DNA of 64,000 bases from Imperialibacter sp040222385 (GCF_040222385.1 NZ_JAVKDF010000023.1:558001-622000); one strand, 5' to 3'; shown: positions 33,633 through 42,973, counted from the stretch's first letter. The notes: generated by a model from the sequence alone, not told the origin. Numbers and translations are program-made.

Positions 33633-36244
33633 GTCTTGCTCGGGTCCAGTTTCATCACCCGCAGCAGCTCTCGGGCCACAGTTCCTGTGGAGATCACCAA
33701 TAGCAGCACCAGTGTGGCCACGAACGGCGTGCCGGTCAGCGAGATGTGATAGCCGAAATTCTGCAACCACTCATTGGCCACATAGTACCCTACTGGCCAG
33801 GCAATGACGCTTGCGAGGAGGATAGCTACCAAAAACTGTCTGGAAAACAGATGGGAGATGTGCAGATAGCTGGCGCCCAGCACTTTCCTGATACCGACCT
33901 CTTTGGTCTTTTGTTGAGCTACGAACCTGATATAGCCAAACAAGCCCAGACAGGTGGTGACCAACGCCAGCAGGGCCATGGCTCCAAGTCCGCCTGCGAG
34001 CCGTTTTTCTGTTTCATAGAGCCTTTCAAACTCGTCATCCAGAAAGGTGTATTCGAACGGAAACTCGGGAAACATGTCGGACCAGGTGGCCTCTAAATGT
34101 GCCAGGCCCTCGGGAATATGGTTACCGTTGAGCTTAACGTTGATGTAAAAGTACCAGTAAGGCTTTACCAGAAAAATCATGGGTTTGATGGTGGAGTGAA
34201 GCGACTCAAAATGTACGTCGGGTATCACACCAATCACTTTGCCTTTTCTTTTTTCGACTGGTTCGCCCGGGTCGCCTGTGTTGAATTCGGTATCCAGTGT
34301 AGCTCCAACCGGGCGGTGGATTCCCAGCAGTTTCACGGCGCTTTCGTTGAGAATAAATGACCTGGTATCTCCGCCAGCTACTTTGTCGAAACCATGACCT
34401 TCCAGAAAATCAATTTTGTAAGTTGTGAAGAAGTCTTCGTCTACTGAGTTCGCCGCTATTTTGACCTCTTCCTGCCCGTTGTAAGTCACGCCAATTGTAT
34501 TGCCAATGCCGTCGGTGGGTTTATAAAAGGAGAGTGACACATTTTCAATCACTGGATTGGCCATGACACTGTTTTTGAACACATCGGGATTGTCACGGAT
34601 TTGGCGGCCATGAGGGATATACACTACCTGGTCTTTGGAATAGCCAATGGACTGGTTTTGCACGTAGTCGATCTGCTCAAAAATGACAATGCAGAAAATG
34701 ATCAGGGCTGACGCAAACACGTACTGGAGGGTGAGCAAAGCCTTTCTCAGGAACACGCCTGCTTTTCTTCTTTTCAATTGAATCGACTCCGCAATATTGG
34801 ATCTCGAAAAGAGAATCGCAGGATAAAGCCCGGTCACCAGGGTCGTAACGATGATTAGACCCGGCAGTGCAAGGAGTAACCAGAGGTGCTGGCTGAGGTC
34901 CAGCGTTACATTGGACACCATCAGGTAGTTGAATCCATCAATACTGGCTGGTAGCATCAAAAGAGCGAGTCCAAAACTGACTGTAACGAGCAGGAATGTT
35001 TCAAATACAAATTGAGAAATTACCTGCACCCTCGATGCGCCAATGGCCCTGCGGATGCCCACTTCTTTGGCTCGTTCATGCAGCTGAGCTACCGTGAGAG
35101 TAACGAAGTTGATGGAGGTAATGATCAGGATCAAAAGACCTACCGCTACAGCCAGCTGAGGGTAGATAGGATCAATCACATTGGCATAGTTAGTAATGAC
35201 CGAGGGGTCGGTGTGAATGGACTGCACAGGCTGCAGAAATCCAAGATAGGCTTCGCTTGGCTTTTCAGTGTCCTTCACATATTTGGCTACAAAAGCCGGG
35301 AAACCTTCTTCCAATTGATCCTTGCTCGTTGCAGGAGCAAGCTTTGCATAGGTGTAGCAGTAGTTCATGTTCCAGCTATCGGTTATGCTGGGTGGGAAAA
35401 GCGCTTCCGTTGTACTGAACGACACCAGAAAGTCGAAATTGATGTGCATATTATCTGGCCAGCGATCAATAACACCTGTGACTTTCAATGTTGAAAAGTC
35501 TCCGTTCCATTTAAATTCAAGCAAGTCGCCAGGAACTACTGGCTGATTGAAGTATTTTTCAGCCGCAGCGCTGGTCAGCACAACGCTGTAAGGCTCCTGA
35601 AGGGCTGTGGCAGGATTTCCCTGGAAATCTTCAAATGGGAAGATCTGTAGAAAATTGCCGTCAGCCCAGATCATTTTCTCCTCATAAAAAGACTTGTCAT
35701 CTTTTCTAAAAAGCGTTTTTGACCGATCCTTGAAAAAATGAGTGAATAGGTGCTCTGGGTACTCGTTTTGCAGTGTTTCAGCCAATGGAAACGTGGTGGT
35801 AGCCACTTTGCCAGCTTCGGTGGTGCGAACGATGCGGTAAATTTGATCAGCCTGAGGATGGAAGGAGTCGAATGACTGCTCATAGTTGTAATAGAAAAGG
35901 GAAAGCAATAGAGCTGCCACGCCCAGCGAAAGCCCGACGACTCTGATGGCGCTGTAAAGCATGTTTCTTTTGAACAGGCGGAGGGAAGAGGCAAGAAAAT
36001 TGCTGAGCATAGTAAAGTGGCTTAAAATAGACACTGTTTCTTTATTGAGCTCGGGCAGGCCTCTTTGCTCAAACCTGTCCATCACCTGATCGTAGGCATC
36101 TCTGAACGACTCGCCCATTGCCATCCGCTCCTCTATTTCGCTGCAAACATGATCCACCAGGTCTTCGTGCAAAGGGCCATAAGTGATGCCTTTTCGCAGG
36201 AGGTCTTTTTCGATAAGCGCTATTTGGGAGTCCTTCAATTTCAT
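33617..36244 (-). CDS. FtsX-like ABC transporter permease
   Basis: 875-residue inner-membrane protein with two MacB-like periplasmic domains and FtsX-type membrane segments. A short N-terminal prefix domain (residues about 1-75, ALIEKDLLRKGITYGPLHEDLVDHVCSEIEERM) precedes the first helix (about 95-115). The first periplasmic domain spans about 120-370, followed by three helices (about 375-480; motif AKEVGIRRAIGASRVQVISQFV), a second periplasmic domain (about 540-740) and three C-terminal helices (KTKEVGIRKVLGASYLHIS). It overlaps the PadR gene by 4 bp (ATGA). No ATPase subunit is nearby. Such proteins often belong to export of lipids, lipoproteins or peptides, but the substrate is unknown. 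Confidence 0.87.
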   Translation of the reverse strand: MKLKDSQIALIEKDLLRKGITYGPLHEDLVDHVCSEIEERMAMGESFRDAYDQVMDRFEQRGLPELNKETVSILSHFTMLSNFLASSLRLFKRNMLYSAIRVVGLSLGVAALLLSLFYYNYEQSFDSFHPQADQIYRIVRTTEAGKVATTTFPLAETLQNEYPEHLFTHFFKDRSKTLFRKDDKSFYEEKMIWADGNFLQIFPFEDFQGNPATALQEPYSVVLTSAAAEKYFNQPVVPGDLLEFKWNGDFSTLKVTGVIDRWPDNMHINFDFLVSFSTTEALFPPSITDSWNMNYCYTYAKLAPATSKDQLEEGFPAFVAKYVKDTEKPSEAYLGFLQPVQSIHTDPSVITNYANVIDPIYPQLAVAVGLLILIITSINFVTLTVAQLHERAKEVGIRRAIGASRVQVISQFVFETFLLVTVSFGLALLMLPASIDGFNYLMVSNVTLDLSQHLWLLLALPGLIIVTTLVTGLYPAILFSRSNIAESIQLKRRKAGVFLRKALLTLQYVFASALIIFCIVIFEQIDYVQNQSIGYSKDQVVYIPHGRQIRDNPDVFKNSVMANPVIENVSLSFYKPTDGIGNTIGVTYNGQEEVKIAANSVDEDFFTTYKIDFLEGHGFDKVAGGDTRSFILNESAVKLLGIHRPVGATLDTEFNTGDPGEPVEKRKGKVIGVIPDVHFESLHSTIKPMIFLVKPYWYFYINVKLNGNHIPEGLAHLEATWSDMFPEFPFEYTFLDDEFERLYETEKRLAGGLGAMALLALVTTCLGLFGYIRFVAQQKTKEVGIRKVLGASYLHISHLFSRQFLVAILLASVIAWPVGYYVANEWLQNFGYHISLTGTPFVATLVLLLVISTGTVARELLRVMKLDPSKTLRYD

Positions 36245-36579
36245 GCCGATCCAGGGTTGGGTTGCATCAGGAGCTTCATAGTCATCATAAACCGGTTGAG
36301 CTCTTCCATGCGCAAGGCAGCTTCAGAGGAGCCAGTTGTGGTAATGGAATAGTAGCGTCGCACTCTGCGACCAATATTCACCTTCTCCATTTTCAGAAAC
36401 CCTTCCTCTGTCATCTTATGCAGAATAGGATAAAGAGAGCCTTCAGGCAGTTGTATTTCCCCTTTCGATTCCTCCTTTACCCGCTGGCTGATTTCGTAGC
36501 CGTACATTCTTTTGTTCTCGTTCAGCAGTTTGAGAATCACGGTTTGGTAGGTGCCTTTGAGGAGCTGAGATGAATACAT
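36241..36579 (-). CDS. PadR family transcriptional regulator
   Basis: 112-residue winged-helix regulator from the ATG at 36579 (an in-frame start at 36639 lies inside the candidate operator and is less likely). The PadR core is clear: MYSSQLLKGTYQTVILKLLNE, GYEISQRVKEES, LPEGSLYPILHKMTEEGFLKME and RRYYSITTTG. It is followed without a gap by the permease gene, with the ATGA overlap implying coupling. PadR proteins usually repress their own operon until an effector binds. Two 11-bp direct repeats sit just upstream. Confidence 0.9.
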   Translation of the reverse strand: MYSSQLLKGTYQTVILKLLNENKRMYGYEISQRVKEESKGEIQLPEGSLYPILHKMTEEGFLKMEKVNIGRRVRRYYSITTTGSSEAALRMEELNRFMMTMKLLMQPNPGSA

Positions 36580-36594
36580 AACCAATAAATTGTC

Positions 36595-36620
36595 ATGCAA
36601 TATATCGTTATGCAATGTAT
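36595..36620. promoter_or_regulatory. Candidate PadR operator (direct repeats)
   Basis: Two 11-bp units, ATGCAATATAT (36595-36605) and ATGCAATGTAT (36610-36620), 10 of 11 identical with a 4-nt spacer (period 15). They lie 16-41 bp upstream of the PadR start codon and overlap a region (TATATTG, minus strand) partly resembling a promoter. Confidence 0.45.
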
Positions 36621-36727
36621 TAACAAAATGATCAATCAAATTTGAGTGGTCGGTAGGAGAAATTTGCCAGAATGTGTGGCGTTCGGTAACAGGGTATTAA
36701 CTTGAATAACTATTCACAAGAGAGAAC

Positions 36728-37711
36728 ATGAGAGCAATTGTCATCACAAGTCCTGGTGGCCCGGAGGTTTTGCAGTCGGCAGAGAGACCAATTCCTGAAA
36801 TCAAGTCGGAGGAGGTGCTGATCAAAGTAGCTGCGGCCGGAATCAACCGTCCGGATATTATTCAAAGAGAAGGTCGTTACCCGGCACCTCCGGGTGTGTC
36901 TGCTGATATACCAGGCCTGGAAGTAGCCGGTGTGGTGGAGCAAGTGGGTGCCGACGAAAAGAAGTGGAAGCCCGGCGATAGGGTATGTGCCCTACTGGCT
37001 GGAGGAGGTTATGCCGAATATGTGACGGTGCCAGGTGTGCAGTGTTTACCGGTACCTGAAGGGCTGTCTTTTGAAGAAGCGGCGTCACTACCCGAAACCT
37101 TTTTCACCGTCTGGACGAATGTGTTTGACCGGGGGAGGTTTGTGTCTGGTGAAAGCTTTCTTGTGCATGGAGGTACATCGGGTATTGGAGTGGCCGCTAT
37201 TCAAATGGTGAAAGCCCTGGGAGGAAGGGTGTACGCTACCGCCGGTACAGACGAAAAATGTGCTTTCGCAGAAAAGTTGGGCGCTGTAAAATGCGTGAAT
37301 TATAAGAAAGAGGATTTTGCTGAAGTGATCAAGGCCCTTGAGCCTAAAGGTGTCGATGTCATCCTTGACATGATTGGTGGGGACTACACACCAAAAAACG
37401 TTGGGTTGCTTGCCACAGAGGGCAGGTTACTGATCATCAATGCGATGGGTGGTGCCAACAGCCCGATTGATTTGATACGTGTGATGGTTAAAAGATTGAC
37501 AATCACAGGTTCCACGCTGCGGGTGCGTGAAACTATTTTCAAAGGAGCTATCGCCGCCAACCTTGAAAAGCATATATGGCCGCTGCTGGATGCTGGCAGG
37601 ATTATGCCTGTGGTTTACCAGACTTTCCCGTTAGCATCAGCGGCTGAAGCTCATAAGCTAGTTGAAAGCAGCGAGCATATTGGGAAGGTTGTTCTTACTA
37701 TTTCAGCTTAA
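36728..37711 (+). CDS. NAD(P)H:quinone oxidoreductase, zinc-independent MDR family
   Basis: 327-residue member of the zeta-crystallin/PIG3-like medium-chain dehydrogenase/reductase family, cytoplasmic. The N-terminal fold includes AAGINRPDIIQREGRYPAPPG, typical of the quinone oxidoreductases, and PGLEVAGVV. The nucleotide-binding motif is FLVHGGTSGIGVAAIQMVKALGG (residues about 140-162), and no zinc-binding cysteines are present. It would reduce quinones using NADPH. The stop overlaps the convergent pirin gene by 4 bp. Transcribed from the region shared with the PadR gene. Confidence 0.88.
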   Translation: MRAIVITSPGGPEVLQSAERPIPEIKSEEVLIKVAAAGINRPDIIQREGRYPAPPGVSADIPGLEVAGVVEQVGADEKKWKPGDRVCALLAGGGYAEYVTVPGVQCLPVPEGLSFEEAASLPETFFTVWTNVFDRGRFVSGESFLVHGGTSGIGVAAIQMVKALGGRVYATAGTDEKCAFAEKLGAVKCVNYKKEDFAEVIKALEPKGVDVILDMIGGDYTPKNVGLLATEGRLLIINAMGGANSPIDLIRVMVKRLTITGSTLRVRETIFKGAIAANLEKHIWPLLDAGRIMPVVYQTFPLASAAEAHKLVESSEHIGKVVLTISA

Positions 37712-38604
37712 GTTTTCGGTTTAAGTCCAAACGCTTGAGGCGGCAGAGGAACAATGTCAGTCTCTCCTTCAATCAAAGGGAACTTCTGTTCCTGCCAATC
37801 TTTCTTTGCTTTTTCAATTAACTCTGAATCTGAGGAAACGAAGTTCCAATAGATATGCCTGGTTTCTGGAAATGGCTCTCCTCCAAACACATACACCGTT
37901 GTGTTTTCATGCATCTCAAAATGGCAGAGGCTGCTGTCTTTGGCTACAAGAATACGTTTGGGCTCGTGCACGTTGCCTTCGTTTTCTATTTGCCCCTCAA
38001 GAATATACAGACCTACCTCACCGAAAAGGTCTTTGCTAATGTCGATGGTCTTTTTCTCTTTAGATTTTATTTCCAGCAAAAAGAGCGGACTGTAAACTGG
38101 CACCGGTGACTTTCTGCCAAACGCCTCACCAGCGATCAGCTTGAAGCTGGCTCCGTCTTTTTCCCAGGTAGGAATGTCGGCTTTGGCAACGTGGAAGAAT
38201 TCAGGCTCCATTTGTTCCAGGTGTTTAGGCAGGGCCACCCAAATCTGTAAACCGTGCAGCGTTTTGCCAGCATGCCTCAAATACTCCGGAGTTCTTTCGG
38301 AATGCACAATACCTTTTCCGGCTGTCATCCAGTTCACCTCGCCCGGATTGATTTCCATATGGGAACCCAGTGTGTCCCGGTGTATTACATGCCCTTCGAA
38401 CAGGTAGGTGAGGGTAGAAAGTCCAATATGAGGATGCGGACCGATATCCAGGTTGTCGTCCTGGCCCATGACAGCAGGGCCCATGTGGTCGATGAAGATG
38501 AACGGGCCTACCATGCGGCGGCCCCGGAAGGGGAGGAGTCGGCCGACTAAGAAATGGCCGATGTCGGCGGGGCGTTCTTCAATGATGAGGTCGATGTTGG
38601 ACAT
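37708..38604 (-). CDS. Pirin family protein
   Basis: 298-residue two-domain cupin of the pirin family. The N-terminal metal site is visible in PHPHIGLSTLTYL (His57/His59 region) and GIVHSER (His/Glu), and the domain start GPFIFIDHMGPAVM is typical. The C-terminal cupin carries FGEVGLYILEGQIENEG. Pirins are iron-binding; some degrade quercetin, others act as transcription cofactors, so the role is uncertain. Convergent with the quinone oxidoreductase gene, 39 bp from the YdeI-like gene. Confidence 0.88.
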   Translation of the reverse strand: MSNIDLIIEERPADIGHFLVGRLLPFRGRRMVGPFIFIDHMGPAVMGQDDNLDIGPHPHIGLSTLTYLFEGHVIHRDTLGSHMEINPGEVNWMTAGKGIVHSERTPEYLRHAGKTLHGLQIWVALPKHLEQMEPEFFHVAKADIPTWEKDGASFKLIAGEAFGRKSPVPVYSPLFLLEIKSKEKKTIDISKDLFGEVGLYILEGQIENEGNVHEPKRILVAKDSSLCHFEMHENTTVYVFGGEPFPETRHIYWNFVSSDSELIEKAKKDWQEQKFPLIEGETDIVPLPPQAFGLKPKT

Positions 38605-38643
38605 GCAATAGCGGGTTGATTTTGTGTTAAATATAGTGCCTAA

Positions 38644-39132
38644 CTAATCCGGTTCATAGAACTTTTTACCAACAGCCAGCCGATCCATCATTTTCACAAT
38701 CCTGCTGGCTTTGGTGTCTTCCGTTTTTGCATCATATACCCATTGGAGGTAGTATTTTTGTTCACTTTCTGAGAACTTCTGAAAGTTTTCGTAGGCTTTT
38801 GGTGGCTCCATTGAGAAGCAATCGATGATCTCCTGTGGTACTTCCAGCGGGAGAGTGTCTTTGTAAAGGATGATTTTTACGGCGTCGCCCTCTTGCTTGC
38901 CAATCTTCTTCCTGATTTCAGCTTTCACAGGCAGAAAAAGTTGGCCATTGCCCATTGGTGCAAGCTTATAGCCTTTCAACTCGTAGTCGTCGATGCTTCC
39001 ACATACCCGTACCCATCCAAACGGGAAGCTTTTATCCTGTAGCACTTCGGGAATCTGAGCGTAAGTCCAGCCGCCTTTGCCGGGGAATTTTTGCAGGAGG
39101 TAGTCGCCGTCAACGAGTGGGATATCGGTCAT
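38644..39132 (-). CDS. DUF1905/YdeI-type protein
   Basis: 162-residue cytoplasmic protein. The DUF1905-type barrel lies in the N-terminal half (GWVRVCGSIDDYELKGYKLAPMGNGQLFLPVKAEIRKKIGKQEGDAVKIIL), and the C-terminal half is the helical YdeI/OmpD-associated segment (PQEIIDCFSMEP...FQKFSESEQKYYLQWVYDAKTEDTKASRIVKMM). Function unknown. It precedes the pirin gene by 39 bp, probably in the same transcript. A small palindrome GCAAT-taa-ATTGC (39149-39161) lies upstream of the ATG. Confidence 0.8.
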   Translation of the reverse strand: MTDIPLVDGDYLLQKFPGKGGWTYAQIPEVLQDKSFPFGWVRVCGSIDDYELKGYKLAPMGNGQLFLPVKAEIRKKIGKQEGDAVKIILYKDTLPLEVPQEIIDCFSMEPPKAYENFQKFSESEQKYYLQWVYDAKTEDTKASRIVKMMDRLAVGKKFYEPD

Positions 39133-39173
39133 AGCTGTAGATTTCTATGCAATTTAATTGCTTGATTCGAGTA

Positions 39174-39206
39174 AATGAAAAATGGTGCAGGTAGGCCCGC
39201 ACCATT
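39174..39206 (-). terminator. Terminator of DoxX-like gene
   Basis: 8-bp stem (AATGGTGC/GCACCATT, 39181-39206) with inner GG/CC pairs; on the minus strand it runs into TTTTTCATTT. It lies 42 bp beyond the DoxX-like stop. Confidence 0.6.
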
Positions 39207-39247
39207 AGTGAACTTGGATATTATGAACTCGTCAAATCTTTATTTTT

Positions 39248-39637
39248 TCAGGATACCCTGGTTTTGTGGTAGTATACATAGGAAACGACCAGCACCAGCA
39301 GGACAATTAAAGGCAGGTACACATGTTCCATGCTGCTGTCTACAGCCAGGTGGCCTATAATCGCTGAAAGTGTGGAAATGCCAAATCCTACATAGGCCCA
39401 TTCTTTTAGTCGGTGAGGTAATTGCGGAACAATAAGGAGAACACCTCCAAGGATTTTTCCAATACCAAGCTCAATACGGAAAAAATCGGGGAAGCCAAGG
39501 TGAGCGATCCCCTCGATGGCTGGCTGTGTATTGAAAGCGATGGCACCCACGCCGTCGAACAGGACGAAGAGGCTGGTGAATACCCAAAAGATGACCTTGT
39601 CAGTTTTGGATGTTTTTTCTAATGTCAAAGAAGTCAT
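39248..39637 (-). CDS. DoxX-like membrane protein
   Basis: 129-residue inner-membrane protein from the ATG at 39637; the open frame upstream begins with a non-ATG codon and lacks support. Four helices are visible: IFWVFTSLFVLFDGVGAIAF, IELGIGKILGGVLLIVPQLP, WAYVGFGISTLSAIIGHLAV and LIVLLVLVVSYVYYH. The IELGIGKILGGVLL helix after FPDFF is characteristic of the DoxX-like (DoxX_2) group. Function unknown; it differs from the DoxX gene at 18644. Terminated by a hairpin with T-run. Confidence 0.75.
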   Translation of the reverse strand: MTSLTLEKTSKTDKVIFWVFTSLFVLFDGVGAIAFNTQPAIEGIAHLGFPDFFRIELGIGKILGGVLLIVPQLPHRLKEWAYVGFGISTLSAIIGHLAVDSSMEHVYLPLIVLLVLVVSYVYYHKTRVS

Positions 39638-39818
39638 GGTTGTTTCTTTTTTGATACGATACAAAGGTGCAGGGTTCCTGAGTGATAGTTGATGTGTAAA
39701 AACGGCAAGTTCGAGGGCTGAATGCGACACTGGTTAGCCAGGTACTTGTTACCGGGTACACCTTAGTAGCGTCCAAAGGAAAAACTGGTTGCTGCCCGGG
39801 GAGCCCATTAAAAAATAT

Positions 39819-39876
39819 TACTACAATTAGGAAATTATCAAAAAAGTCTCTTGCTTTGAAATACTACATTTAGGAA
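39819..39876. promoter_or_regulatory. Candidate operator of second PadR gene (direct repeats)
   Basis: TACTACAATTAGGAA (39819-39833) and TACTACATTTAGGAA (39862-39876) match at 14 of 15 positions, 43 bp apart, close to four helical turns. The second copy ends 15 bp before the PadR start codon. Their placement suits autorepression. Confidence 0.5.
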
Positions 39877-39891
39877 TTAATTATCGGGCAA

Positions 39892-40242
39892 ATGAAGAAG
39901 TTTCAATTGGGTGAATTCGAAGAAGTAGTCATGCTCACAGTGGGCATTTTACATGGCGATGCCTACGGGGTGTCGATAAAGAAGGAAATAGAAGACAGAC
40001 TTGGCCGCAACGTTAGCGTGGGTGCTTTGCAAACGGCGTTGAAACGGCTGGAGCAAAAAGGCTATCTGCAATCACATGATGGGGAGGCAACCCAGGAGAG
40101 AGCGGGCAGGCCGAAGCGTTATTTTCAGATTACAGCTCTCGGCAAAAAAGCCATGGAGTACATGCGAAGCACGAGAAATGAGCTTTGGAATGCCATACCG
40201 AAAGTAGCGCTGGATGTAAAGTTTATGAGCTTATATGAGTGA
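39892..40242 (+). CDS. PadR family transcriptional regulator
   Basis: 116-residue winged-helix regulator. Its start differs from that of the other PadR gene here (MKKFQLGEFEEVVMLTVGILHGDAYGVSIKKEIEDRLG), and the wing reads VSVGALQTALKRLEQKGYLQSHDG, followed by GRPKRYFQITALGKKAM. It overlaps the permease gene by 8 bp, a coupled arrangement like the 33.6-36.6 kb pair on the opposite strand. Probably represses this operon; effector unknown. Two direct repeats upstream are likely its binding site. Confidence 0.9.
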   Translation: MKKFQLGEFEEVVMLTVGILHGDAYGVSIKKEIEDRLGRNVSVGALQTALKRLEQKGYLQSHDGEATQERAGRPKRYFQITALGKKAMEYMRSTRNELWNAIPKVALDVKFMSLYE

Positions 40243-42919
40243 AAGAACGTCGCCACCAAAATTTTGGCACCGGTTCTTCCGGTGGTTTTGCCACCCAGAT
40301 TTGCTGCCAGGGGTGGAGGGCGATTTGATGGAATTATACAGTGAGCGACTCGCAGCGTCGGGTCGCCGCAAAGCCAACGGTAGATTTATTATAGATGTCT
40401 TACTGCTTTTCCGGCCGGGCATTGTCCGGCCCGTGGAGGGCACTTACCAATTAAACAGTTACGGTATGTTGAGAAATTATTTAAAAGTTGGCGTGAGGAA
40501 CATCCTTAAGCACAAGGCATTTTCCTTCATCAATGTGTTTGGGCTCGCAGTGGCCATGTCGGTATGTATGCTGGTGATACTCATGCTGGCCGACCAGTAC
40601 AGCTACGATCAGTTTCATTCAAAAAAGAACAGAATTTATCGCATCCTTACCGACTCTAAAGATTTCCGGCAAGCGTATGCCACTTCACCTTATTCGCTGG
40701 CCGATGTGCTGCGTACTGAGTATCCATCAGTCGAAAATAGCACCCGGCTTATGCCTGGCGTAGGCGGCGATGTGATCTACGGAAAGAGGCTGCTGGAGAT
40801 GCGGGGGTATTTCACCGAGCCTCAATTCTTCGAACTATTTGACTTCGACCTTCAGAAAGGCGATGAGAGATCTGCCTTGTCAGCCCCTAATACCATCGTC
40901 ATTTCGAGTGAGCTTGCGGGTAATCTTTTCGGCAGCGAGGATCCTTTGGGCAAAGTGGTATCCTTCTCCGACAGACAATTACCATTTCCACTCGACCACG
41001 GTGCCGGTGGATCGGCGTCAGTTGAATGGGGCACCTTTACTGTTACCGGAGTTTTGGATGATAAGCCCTACAAATCCCACATAGCATTCGATGTGCTGAT
41101 GTCGATGACCACCAGGCCAAGGCTCTATGCGGAAAAGAAGCTGGAGAACCTAACGGACAATTGGAAGCACTACTGGAGGAACTATACTTACCTGTTGCTC
41201 GACCAGTCAAAGACCGAGGCTGATATGCAGGCCGAGTTACTAGCGCTTGGCGCCAGCAAGTACAAGGACATGGAAGATGAGGACAAAAGGAATATCATAT
41301 TCAAGGGTCAGCGAATGGCTGATATCGCCATGGGGTTGGAAAACAATGATACCAACTATCGGCTGCCGGCTTTTGGCTACTACTTTTTGGGTTTGTTATC
41401 GATGGTCGTGCTGATCTGCGCCTGTCTCAACTACATGAATCTTTCCATTGCCAGGGCTACAACACGGGCCAAGGAAATAGGCGTACGAAAAACCAACGGT
41501 GCCCACCGTGGAAATCTCGTCCTTCAGTTTTTAACTGAGTCGGTATTGATGGCTTTGCTCTCTTTGGGTTTTGCCTGGCTATTGCTCATGGTTTTTCTCA
41601 AGCCAGCTTTCATGAACCTCTGGCTCAATCAGTACTTCAATTTTGACTTCCAGGCAAGTGTCTGGGTTTATTTGATTTTCCTGGGTTTTGCCCTGCTCAT
41701 AGGCATCTTTGCTGGTGTTTACCCGGCTTTTATTATGGCATCGTACCAGCCTGTGAAGGTACTGAAAAACAACGCAGTCGGCGGCAGGGGAAAACTAGGG
41801 TTGAGAAAATTACTGAGTATTTCACAATTCGTCATCTCGCTTCTTTTCATAGTCACATCCATCCTCATTTTCAGGCAGTTTAAGCACTTTATCGATTTCG
41901 AGTATGGCTTCACAACTAAAAATGTCGTCAATATCGAGCTTCAGGGAGTTGATGATCAGCTGATAAAGAATGAGATGAAAGCAATACCCGGTGTGGCGTC
42001 GGTATCGGCTTGCGACATTATACCTGCTGGTGGTACCAACAATAATTTCACGTTGAGAAAACAGGGAACCGAAGATGAGTATACCCAATTTGGGAGTCTG
42101 CGTACCGATGAAGATTTCATAGAAACACTGGACATCAAATTGATAGCAGGCAGGTCGCTGCCCGCTGAACGGCAGGGGCTGGATAAGTATATATTAGTCA
42201 ACGAGGCCGCTGTGAAGGCAATGGGTTTCGGCCATCCCTCGGAAATAGTTGGGCAGCTATTTGAGATGGAATGGGGTAAAAACACGCTGGAAGTGGTTGG
42301 GGTTGTCGAAGACTTTCAGTTCAAAGTCCTTGTCAACGAGGACAAAATATCTCCGCTTGCCATGCGTGGAGGCCTGGATCAGTACGGTTTCCTGAATGTG
42401 AAACTCGTATCGGACGATTTGATGGGTACCGTAGACAAACTGAGGGCCAAATGGGAGTCTGTTGATCCTGTACACCCGTTTAAATACCGTTTTTTCGATG
42501 AGCAGCTGGCCAACACCCACCAGGCCATTTTCGATATCGTATCGATTCTCGGCTTTATTGCCTTTTTGTCCATCATGATTGCCTGCCTTGGGCTGCTGGG
42601 TATGGCTACCTACTCAGCCGAACGGCGCACCAAAGAGGTTGGAATTCGTAAAGTGATGGGTGCACCGGAGTTGACGATTGCTTTTTTGCTCAGCAAAGAG
42701 CTTTTCTGGATGCTGATCATTTCAGTGAGCATCTCGGCTCCGCTGAGCTACTTTCTGAACAATCTGTGGCTTCAGTACCTGCCCAACAGAGTTGAGTTTG
42801 GCTTTGGTACGGTCTTTATCGGTTCCAGTGTGTTACTGGTTATGGGGCTGCTCACGATTGGCTCCCAAACTTTCAGGGCATCGAAAAGAAATCCGGTGGA
42901 TGCATTGAGAATGGAATAG
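40235..42919 (+). CDS. FtsX-like ABC transporter permease with prefix domain
   Basis: 894-residue inner-membrane protein with a cytoplasmic permease prefix domain (residues about 1-70, WHRFFRWFCHPDLLPGVEGDLMELYSERLAASGRRKAN), a first helix (about 98-120), a MacB-like periplasmic domain (120-380), helices about 385-490 (RAKEIGVRKTNGAHRGNLVLQ), a second periplasmic domain (540-755) and three C-terminal helices (RTKEVGIRKVMGAPELTIAF). It is distinct in sequence from the permease at 33617 but has the same architecture and the same PadR partner. No nucleotide-binding subunit is in the window. The tail of a related gene lies 55 bp downstream. Confidence 0.88.
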   Translation: MSERTSPPKFWHRFFRWFCHPDLLPGVEGDLMELYSERLAASGRRKANGRFIIDVLLLFRPGIVRPVEGTYQLNSYGMLRNYLKVGVRNILKHKAFSFINVFGLAVAMSVCMLVILMLADQYSYDQFHSKKNRIYRILTDSKDFRQAYATSPYSLADVLRTEYPSVENSTRLMPGVGGDVIYGKRLLEMRGYFTEPQFFELFDFDLQKGDERSALSAPNTIVISSELAGNLFGSEDPLGKVVSFSDRQLPFPLDHGAGGSASVEWGTFTVTGVLDDKPYKSHIAFDVLMSMTTRPRLYAEKKLENLTDNWKHYWRNYTYLLLDQSKTEADMQAELLALGASKYKDMEDEDKRNIIFKGQRMADIAMGLENNDTNYRLPAFGYYFLGLLSMVVLICACLNYMNLSIARATTRAKEIGVRKTNGAHRGNLVLQFLTESVLMALLSLGFAWLLLMVFLKPAFMNLWLNQYFNFDFQASVWVYLIFLGFALLIGIFAGVYPAFIMASYQPVKVLKNNAVGGRGKLGLRKLLSISQFVISLLFIVTSILIFRQFKHFIDFEYGFTTKNVVNIELQGVDDQLIKNEMKAIPGVASVSACDIIPAGGTNNNFTLRKQGTEDEYTQFGSLRTDEDFIETLDIKLIAGRSLPAERQGLDKYILVNEAAVKAMGFGHPSEIVGQLFEMEWGKNTLEVVGVVEDFQFKVLVNEDKISPLAMRGGLDQYGFLNVKLVSDDLMGTVDKLRAKWESVDPVHPFKYRFFDEQLANTHQAIFDIVSILGFIAFLSIMIACLGLLGMATYSAERRTKEVGIRKVMGAPELTIAFLLSKELFWMLIISVSISAPLSYFLNNLWLQYLPNRVEFGFGTVFIGSSVLLVMGLLTIGSQTFRASKRNPVDALRME

Positions 42920-42973
42920 GATACCGAAGCCAACTAGTCATGCACCGCCCCAGCGGGCAATCGATTTTCTCCG

